DNA from: an uncultured Prevotellaceae bacterium
GTDB lineage: Bacteria > Bacteroidota > Bacteroidia > Bacteroidales > Muribaculaceae
Direction: 5' to 3'
DNA length: 8,916 nt
Assembly (NCBI GenBank): GCA_937896015.1
Contig: CALBLR010000200.1
Coordinates: forward strand, 1 to 8,916
Below, piece after piece: positions 4,702-8,916 of the stretch. Position numbers and translations under genes: made by a program. The notes beneath the pieces are model-generated. The model was not told where the DNA came from. It ran no database searches and saw only the letters and a list, made by a program, of their open reading frames with translations. How positions within the stretch are numbered: the first letter of the stretch is position 1; every line of letters begins with the position of its first letter.

Positions 4702-5559
4702 TCAAAAATCGCTGAAAAAGTCAGGCTTTATGAGCAGTCCAATGCGCAAACGCGAGTGATATTTGTTGTAGTCAAGCAGATTCTCGCCATAGCCGTTGTA
4801 GTACTGCACAAACAGAAACTGGTTGTCCTTTTTGCGTATGCGGAAGCCCAGCTCCACAATCGAATTGGCATTCAGATTCCACCCCTTGCGCTTCACAAAA
4901 GTCGCGCTCAGCACCCAGCGGCGGTTGGTGCTCAGCGCCTGAATGCCCGTCTGGTAAATGCCGCTGTAGCGCAGAATGTCGCGGTTGTTGCCGCCGTCCA
5001 CAATCGGAATCCAGAACTTGCCGTGCACCATCAGGTTGGGATCGAGATAAATGTTGCCGCAAAACGAAATCTTGTTCCAGCTGCGCGATGCCAGGCGGTC
5101 GCGGCCGTTGCTCTCGTGCTCGATGAGCAGCGTCAGCTTGCCCACAAGGCGGTTTTTCGAAATCAGCAGCTTAGATATGCCTATGCCAGGGTTGAAGTTG
5201 AGGTCGCGCATGGGCATCGAGTTCTCAAACACATTCCACATGCACTTTTGCGAATACATCAGAAACAGGTAGCTGTGCCAGGGCAGCACGCTCTTGGTGA
5301 GCCGCTGCGATATGCTCACCTGGAACTTCACATCGCTGTTAGAGGCCGTGGGCTTGCTGCCCACTGTGGTGCCCACTGTGAAGTAGTTGTCCTTGTACAG
5401 GCCGAAAAACGGGCGGTTGTCGAAATCGCGCCTTATGCTGTCGGCGTTAAACTCCTCAAGGTGTTTCGGCACCACTATCTGCCCCCGGGCCGCCGGCGCC
5501 GCCAGCGCCAGTGCCGCCGAGGCGCACAAGGCAGTGCGGAGTAAGCTGTTAATCTTCAT
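4702..5559 (-). CDS. pldA: Outer-membrane phospholipase A (OMPLA)
   Basis: A 285-residue outer-membrane beta-barrel enzyme expected to hydrolyse acyl ester bonds of phospholipids that reach the outer leaflet. Residues 1-26 form a signal peptide (MKINSLLRTALCASAALALA, then APAARG before Gln27). The signature IEHESNG followed by SRSWN gives the catalytic His148, Ser150 and Asn162, with the same spacing as His142, Ser144 and Asn156 of E. coli PldA. Arg153 and Ser158 match the calcium-site residues Arg147 and Ser152. Near the C-terminus QYYNGYGENLLDYN matches the E. coli QVYSGYGESLIDYN strand, and the protein ends in Phe as barrel proteins often do. Length fits the E. coli enzyme (289 residues). 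It has its own promoter (5623-5653) and no close operon partner. In Gram-negative bacteria PldA is activated by dimerisation and calcium when the outer membrane is disturbed. Only weak hairpin potential and T tracts follow the stop. Confidence 0.93.
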   Translation of the reverse strand: MKINSLLRTALCASAALALAAPAARGQIVVPKHLEEFNADSIRRDFDNRPFFGLYKDNYFTVGTTVGSKPTASNSDVKFQVSISQRLTKSVLPWHSYLFLMYSQKCMWNVFENSMPMRDLNFNPGIGISKLLISKNRLVGKLTLLIEHESNGRDRLASRSWNKISFCGNIYLDPNLMVHGKFWIPIVDGGNNRDILRYSGIYQTGIQALSTNRRWVLSATFVKRKGWNLNANSIVELGFRIRKKDNQFLFVQYYNGYGENLLDYNKYHSRLRIGLLIKPDFFSDF

Positions 5560-5622
5560 ATATGGTCAGAGTTCGTCGTATTTTTTTGCAGTGAACGGAA
5601 GCGGCGCATAGCGGCCGCGCTG

Positions 5623-5653
5623 CAAAATTACGGCAAAACCCGCTCCCTGGCAA
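5623..5653 (-). promoter_or_regulatory. Bacteroides-type promoter for pldA
   Basis: On the minus strand TTG (5653-5651), a 20 nt spacer and TAATTTTG (5630-5623), an exact TAnnTTTG. The leader would be about 57 nt. Confidence 0.65.
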
Positions 5654-5705
5654 CACCCGCGCCGATTCCGCCCTTATTTTGCCGCCTTTTGGGCCACTAA
5701 CGGCA

Positions 5706-5737
5706 GCGCCACCGCGGCCTGTGGGGCGCGGTGGCGC
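5706..5737. other. Perfect 11 bp GC hairpin after the Sel1-repeat gene
   Basis: GCGCCACCGCG (5706-5716) is perfectly complementary to CGCGGTGGCGC (5727-5737), with a 10 nt loop. It lies 33 nt past the stop of the minus-strand Sel1-repeat gene, where a terminator would be expected, but no T tract follows on either strand. It may mark the 3' end of the surE-META-Sel1 mRNA as a stabilising stem or a non-canonical terminator. Confidence 0.5.
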
Positions 5738-5769
5738 GGTGGTTGGTGGGGCGCCGTCTGTGGAGGGCG

Positions 5770-6846
5770 TCAGCGGGCCGACTGGCGTATGGCGGCGATG
5801 ATGCCGCTCACCATGTCGCGGAACTTGTCCTTGCCGGCGCAGCCGTATAGCATGTCGTCGCACTGCGGACCGCGGAGGGCCATGGCGCAGTCGCCGTCTT
5901 TGTAGTGGGGCATCAGCACCACGAAGTCTTTGCCGCCTTCGGTCTGCAGATACAGGTAGTCCTGGTCGCTGTCGTACTCGTATGAGCTGATGGCGTAGCT
6001 GTACTGTTTGCCAAGTGGGCCGCTGATGTTCACTTCCACTTTGTGGTGCTCGGCGTCGATGGTGGCCACCACCATGTCGGCGGGCGTGCCGTCGAAGTGG
6101 CTGCTGAAGACGAATGTCTGCTCCTTGGGCAGGCTTGCGCCTGCGGTGGTGCGGCTGCCGCTTTGCTTGCCGTAGCCGCCGGCCGCCAATGCGTCGTAGT
6201 CATTCGGGCCGTAGCCGTATTCCTCCACCTTGTTCTTGGCCTGTCCGTCGCCGCTTTTGGCCAGCCGTGCCATTATGGATAGGCCTTTGTCGAGGTCTTG
6301 CGGCGCGCCCAGGTCGCCCTCCAGATAGCAGTTGGCTATGTCGAGCTGGCAGTCGAAGCCCTGGCTCTGCGCCTTCTGATACCACTCAAAGCTCTTGCTC
6401 TTGTCGCCGAGGCCGTAGTGGCCATAGCGGTAGCCCGAGGCAATTGAGTGGCTGGCGCGTGCATAGCCCTTGGCCGAGGCCTTCAGCAGGCATTCTTGCA
6501 CTTTGCTGTAGGGGTAGTTCTGGTCGGAGTAGAACATGGCCAGCTCATACATCTGTTCGCCTCCGCCTTTGTCGGCGGCCATCCGGTACCAGTATTCGGC
6601 CTGGACGAGCAACTCGGGGTTGGGACGCTCGCTGTCGCGGTAGGCGGCCTGGAAGTCGAAGGCGATGTCGGCCATGGCTTTCAAGTCGCCCTGCTTTGCC
6701 GCGCGTGTCTGCGCGGCGGTGATGCCCACGGCTTTATACAGTGCCGGGTTTGACTGCTCTTGAGCTGTTGCGGCCGTGGCGGTGGCCAGCAGCAGTGCGG
6801 CTGCGGCCAAGGCGGCGCGCAGGTGAATGGTGGCGGGTGCTGTCAT
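5770..6846 (-). CDS. Secreted Sel1-repeat protein with an unrecognised C-terminal domain
   Basis: A 358-residue exported protein. Residues 1-28 look like a signal peptide with cleavage after ATA (28/29, before Gln-Glu). Residues about 45-210 hold Sel1-like, TPR-related repeats: AEYWYRMAADKGGGEQMYELAMFY (83-106, interrupted here by gaps in conservation), the VQECLLKASAKGYARAS block (116-132), KSFEWYQKAQSQGFDCQLDIA (151-171) and DKGLSIMARLAKSGDGQAK (186-204). These repeats usually bind partner proteins. A Gly/Ser/Thr-rich linker (222-240) leads to a compact region (243-340) rich in Asp and aromatics that I do not recognise. It carries cysteines 320, 329 and 336. The gene begins 22 nt after the META lipoprotein gene and is probably cotranscribed with it. 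Partner and role are unknown; an envelope or surface scaffold is an inference. Confidence 0.8.
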   Translation of the reverse strand: MTAPATIHLRAALAAAALLLATATAATAQEQSNPALYKAVGITAAQTRAAKQGDLKAMADIAFDFQAAYRDSERPNPELLVQAEYWYRMAADKGGGEQMYELAMFYSDQNYPYSKVQECLLKASAKGYARASHSIASGYRYGHYGLGDKSKSFEWYQKAQSQGFDCQLDIANCYLEGDLGAPQDLDKGLSIMARLAKSGDGQAKNKVEEYGYGPNDYDALAAGGYGKQSGSRTTAGASLPKEQTFVFSSHFDGTPADMVVATIDAEHHKVEVNISGPLGKQYSYAISSYEYDSDQDYLYLQTEGGKDFVVLMPHYKDGDCAMALRGPQCDDMLYGCAGKDKFRDMVSGIIAAIRQSAR

Positions 6847-6868
6847 ATTGCGTGTGTGGTTTGGTCGG

Positions 6869-7636
6869 TTATTTGCGGGTGAGGCGCATCACCACGGTGC
6901 CGCTTGCGTCGGTCACGGTGGCTGTGCTGCCGCTGATGCTCACTGTGGCTGCTGTGTCGAGGGCTTTGGTCACGGCGCGCTCAATGTCCATGCTTTGGCC
7001 CATCATGCGGGTCATGCCCATGTTGCTCAGTTGCAGCTTTTGGCCGTTGAGGGTGTAGCTGCCAAAGAATGTGTTGACGCTGGCGTTGCCGTTCACCTTG
7101 CCGCCGTCGGCAAATGTGATTTCGGCCTGGCTGTCGCCCTTGGCGGTGCTCGTGCCGCAGGCCTCGGTTATCTTCCAGCTGCCTTTGATGTCGGCTGCGG
7201 CGTTGGCGTCTTTGCGCTTGAGGTGCATCACCACAGTGCCGCGCGCGTCGGCCACGGTGGCCGTGTTGCCGCTCACGCTGATGGCCGAGGCTGAGTTGAG
7301 GGCTTGAGCCACTGCGCTCTCAATTTCCATGTGCTGGCCCATCATGCTGGTCATGCCCACATTAGTGAGTTGCAGCTTTTGGCCGTTGAGGGTGTAGCTG
7401 CCGAAGAATGAGTTGACGCTGGCGTTGCCGTTCACCTTGCCGCCGTCGGCAAATGTGATTTCGGCTTGCTTCTCGCCTTGGGCGGTGCTTATGCCGCAGG
7501 CTTCTGTTATGTCCCAACTGCCTTTTATCGAACTGGCCGCGGCTGCGCCCTTGCTTGCTGTGCAGCTGCTTGCGGCAGTCATCAGCGCGGCTGCGGCTGC
7601 CATGAGTGTGATTTTTAGAGTGTTCATAATTTTCAT
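6869..7636 (-). CDS. Lipoprotein with two tandem META (HslJ-like) domains
   Basis: A 255-residue exported protein. The N-terminus (LKITLMAAAAALMTAASSC) is a lipoprotein-type signal with Cys25 as the likely acylation site, though Ala rather than Leu is at -3. Two META domains follow, residues 37-142 and 150-255, each 106 long and offset by exactly 113 codons. Both contain GSW.ITEACG, AEITFADGGKVNGNASVN, FFGSYTLNGQKLQL and a C-terminal TVVM.L.RK strand. By hand count they share 81 of 106 residues. META domains occur in E. coli HslJ, an outer-membrane-linked protein tied to novobiocin resistance, and in many Bacteroidota lipoproteins; the molecular activity is not established. The charged LES-type signal for surface display is not seen after Cys25, so a periplasm-facing anchor is more likely. 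Start could be Met1 (7636) or Met4 (7627). No promoter or terminator separates it from surE. Confidence 0.88.
   Translation of the reverse strand: MKIMNTLKITLMAAAAALMTAASSCTASKGAAAASSIKGSWDITEACGISTAQGEKQAEITFADGGKVNGNASVNSFFGSYTLNGQKLQLTNVGMTSMMGQHMEIESAVAQALNSASAISVSGNTATVADARGTVVMHLKRKDANAAADIKGSWKITEACGTSTAKGDSQAEITFADGGKVNGNASVNTFFGSYTLNGQKLQLSNMGMTRMMGQSMDIERAVTKALDTAATVSISGSTATVTDASGTVVMRLTRK
7030..7467. repeat. Long direct repeat from META domain duplication
   Basis: About 99 nt at 7030-7128 recur nearly unchanged at 7369-7467, offset 339 nt, inside the META lipoprotein gene. They cover the ITFADGGKVNGNASVN to LNGQKLQL part. The near-identity at DNA level points to a recent duplication or ongoing gene conversion between the two halves. 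Confidence 0.85.
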
Positions 7637-7718
7637 ATGTCGTTTGATGCTGTTCCCCTTTTGACCTCTGGCGGGGAAAATGGTTTAATGCGTTTTTTTC
7701 TTGGGGGGGAGGGGCTTG
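7637..7718. other. surE-META intercistronic spacer with hairpin and G7 tract
   Basis: TTCCCC (7653-7658) pairs with GGGGAA (7673-7678), with a 14 nt loop. A run of seven G (7703-7709), then A and four more G, lies just after the surE stop. No TAnnTTTG box and no T tract appears on the minus strand, consistent with read-through from surE. Confidence 0.45.
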
Positions 7719-8504
7719 TCAGCGCTGTTCAAGCAGTGAGGCCGTCGCCTGCAGGGCCTCGCGGCAGGTTTGGTCGGCGCGGCATGGGGTGACGCTCACC
7801 CATCCGCGGTCCAGCCAGTAGAGGTCGCTGCTGTCGTCCTGCGGGTCGTTGCGCTCAAATGTGCCCGTCATCCAGTAGTATGGCTGTCCGTAGGGGTCGG
7901 TGCGCCGCTCATATTCGCTCACCCATCGGCCGGCGGCCGCGGTGGTCACCTTAAGCCCCTTGGGCCCGCCGCTGCAGCGTGGAATGTTCACGTTTAGGCA
8001 CACGCCGTGCGGCAGTCCGCACTCGAGCACTTGGCGCATCACTTGGCGCACCCATGGCAGGCAGCTGCCGAAGTCGGCCTCGGGCGTGTAGTCGTCGAAG
8101 CTGAACCCAATGCTCGGCACGTCGTGAAACAGCCCCTCAAACACCGCTCCCATGGTGCCGCTGTAGATTGCGCTGTTGCCGGCGTTGTAGCCGTGGTTGA
8201 TGCCCGACACCAGCAGGTGTGGCCGGCGGCCGCCCAGCAGCTCGTTGAAGGCCAGCTTGGCGCAGTCGGCAGGAGTGCCGCTCACGGCATACACCTCAAG
8301 CCCTTTTCCGGCTTGCACCTGGTGCGCGCGCAGCGGCGAGCCCACGGTGATGGCCGACGACATGCCGCTTTGCGGCAGTTGCGGCGCCGCCACCACCACG
8401 CGGCCCATTTCACGGGCTATGGCTGTGAGGGCCTTTATGCCGCCGGCCTGATAGCCGTCGTCGTTGCAAATGAGTATGAGTGGGGTGCTGACTGTGGTGT
8501 TCAT
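7719..8504 (-). CDS. surE: 5'/3'-nucleotidase SurE
   Basis: A 261-residue cytoplasmic, metal-dependent phosphatase acting on nucleoside 5'- and 3'-monophosphates. The N-terminal PLILICNDDGYQAGGIKAL carries the NDDG metal motif; Asp15 and Asp16 correspond to Asp8 and Asp9 of E. coli SurE. PQSGMSSAIT supplies the conserved Ser46. VSGTPADCAKLA (74-85) and LLVSGINHGYNAGN (97-110) follow, with Asn103 as the last metal ligand. YSGTMGAVFEG completes the family core. Length is usual (E. coli 253). In Proteobacteria surE is linked to pcm and stationary-phase survival; here it leads what is probably an operon with the META lipoprotein and Sel1-repeat genes, an unexpected partnership. The ATG at 8504 fits a complete promoter 33 nt upstream. 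Confidence 0.96.
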   Translation of the reverse strand: MNTTVSTPLILICNDDGYQAGGIKALTAIAREMGRVVVAAPQLPQSGMSSAITVGSPLRAHQVQAGKGLEVYAVSGTPADCAKLAFNELLGGRRPHLLVSGINHGYNAGNSAIYSGTMGAVFEGLFHDVPSIGFSFDDYTPEADFGSCLPWVRQVMRQVLECGLPHGVCLNVNIPRCSGGPKGLKVTTAAAGRWVSEYERRTDPYGQPYYWMTGTFERNDPQDDSSDLYWLDRGWVSVTPCRADQTCREALQATASLLEQR

Positions 8505-8536
8505 AATTTGATGTGTTATGCGAGCTAATGCAGCTA

Positions 8537-8566
8537 CAAAGATAAGGAATAAAGTCGACAGCCCAA
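8537..8566 (-). promoter_or_regulatory. Bacteroides-type promoter for surE and the genes behind it
   Basis: On the minus strand TTG (8566-8564), a 19 nt spacer and TATCTTTG (8544-8537). It is the only good promoter seen for the surE-META-Sel1 set. Confidence 0.7.
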
Positions 8567-8594
8567 CGGTTGCCAGCCGTAATAGAGGTTAAAT

Positions 8595-8630
8595 TGCGCG
8601 CCAGCCGTGGCGGCGCACAGCTATTTTTTG
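8595..8630 (+). terminator. Hairpin followed by T tract in the surE divergent spacer
   Basis: TGCGCGCC (8595-8602) pairs with GGCGGCGCA (8609-8617), one bulged base, loop AGCCGT. A run of T follows at 8624-8629 after a short gap. It resembles a plus-strand intrinsic terminator, but nothing evident is transcribed into it. It also sits between two divergent promoters, so a regulatory site is equally possible. Confidence 0.3.
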
Positions 8631-8662
8631 CCAAATGTGACAATGGTTGGGGCTTTTTGCAT

Positions 8663-8670
8663 TATCTTTG
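8663..8670 (+). promoter_or_regulatory. -7 element (TAnnTTTG) for the gene at the right edge
   Basis: TATCTTTG matches exactly and lies 50 nt before the ATG at 8720. No TTTG or TTG is found at 19-21 nt upstream; TTG at 8647-8649 is too close. Confidence 0.45.
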
Positions 8671-8719
8671 CACTTGAGCAATACAGCTTATTTATCAACA
8701 ACATATATAACTGCAAAAC

Positions 8720-8916
8720 ATGAGAAGAATAGCTTTACTTGCACTGGCCGCCGTGCTGGTGTGCACCGCTGCAGGCGCGCAAAAGCGAGCCGCAGCCCGC
8801 AAGAAGGCTGTGGCCAGGACCACAGCCGTGGCAGCCACCCCCAAGCTTAGCAATGCCGAGTGGGGCAAGAAGTGGTTCACCGAAGAGCGCTACGAGAAGG
8901 CTCTGCCCTATCTGCA
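8720..8916 (+). CDS. Exported protein, N-terminal part (runs off the right edge), possibly TPR-type
   Basis: An ATG at 8720 opens a frame that stays open to the window end, 65 codons plus two bases. Residues 1-20 (MRRIALLALAAVLVCTAAGA) form a clear signal peptide, with cleavage likely before Gln21-Lys22. A basic, Ala-rich linker follows (KRAAARKKAVARTTAVAA). Residues about 47-65 (NAEWGKKWFTEERYEKALPYL) have the spacing of a first tetratricopeptide-repeat helix pair (W at the start, G/Y in the middle, Y-EKAL-Y-L), but one partial repeat is not proof. It is divergent from surE. Since the neighbouring minus-strand operon also encodes an exported repeat protein, a related envelope role is possible but unproven. 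Confidence 0.65.
   Translation, partial: MRRIALLALAAVLVCTAAGAQKRAAARKKAVARTTAVAATPKLSNAEWGKKWFTEERYEKALPYL

Noticed and set aside
4509..4715. Plus-strand open frame beginning MIAAPQVSDPGGARTLDPLI
   Set aside because: It is the antisense of tRNA-Lys; the GGARTLDPLI-type peptide is a well-known spurious product of frames crossing tRNA genes.
4756..5544. 262-codon plus-strand open frame opposite pldA
   Set aside because: Shadow frame; the minus strand has the complete OMPLA catalytic signature.

Overview
The window looks like chromosomal DNA from a member of the Bacteroidales (phylum Bacteroidota), fairly GC-rich for that order. The evidence is the gene families (FucP-type sugar permease, META-domain lipoprotein, Bacteroidota-style GltX), a tRNA gene with no encoded CCA, A-rich leaders in place of strong Shine-Dalgarno sites, and repeated matches to the Bacteroides promoter pattern (TTTG or TTG near -33, TAnnTTTG near -7). 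I cannot name genus or species.

Left part (1-3404). A 5' fragment of gltX (glutamyl-tRNA synthetase) leaves the window on the minus strand. Divergent from it is an intact MFS permease of the FucP/FHS sugar:proton symporter family. A repeat-rich 113 bp gap follows, then a umuC-like Y-family polymerase gene that I read as a pseudogene. Its two halves are in different frames, about seven conserved codons are missing at the junction, and the C-terminus looks truncated.

Middle (3405-4663). A 70-residue stand-alone LuxR/GerE-type DNA-binding protein has its own promoter and intrinsic terminator, so it is a self-contained unit. Next come about 600 bp with no credible protein gene but many strong inverted repeats. 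These include a plus-strand promoter-to-terminator interval that could encode a structured small RNA (about 4188-4361) and an 88 nt nested inverted repeat (4379-4466). A minus-strand tRNA-Lys(CTT), with promoter and terminator, closes the region.

Right part (4702-8504, minus strand). An outer-membrane phospholipase A (pldA) has its own promoter. Upstream of it is a probable operon read from right to left: surE (5'/3'-nucleotidase), a lipoprotein made of two near-identical META domains, and a secreted Sel1-repeat protein. Apart from SurE these proteins are exported, so the segment mainly serves the envelope. Divergent from surE, the start of an exported, possibly TPR-type protein runs off the right edge (8720-8916).

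No CRISPR array, insertion sequence, integrase or defence cassette is visible. The parts most worth a second look are the structured region 3930-4530, the broken polymerase and the self-duplicated META lipoprotein.
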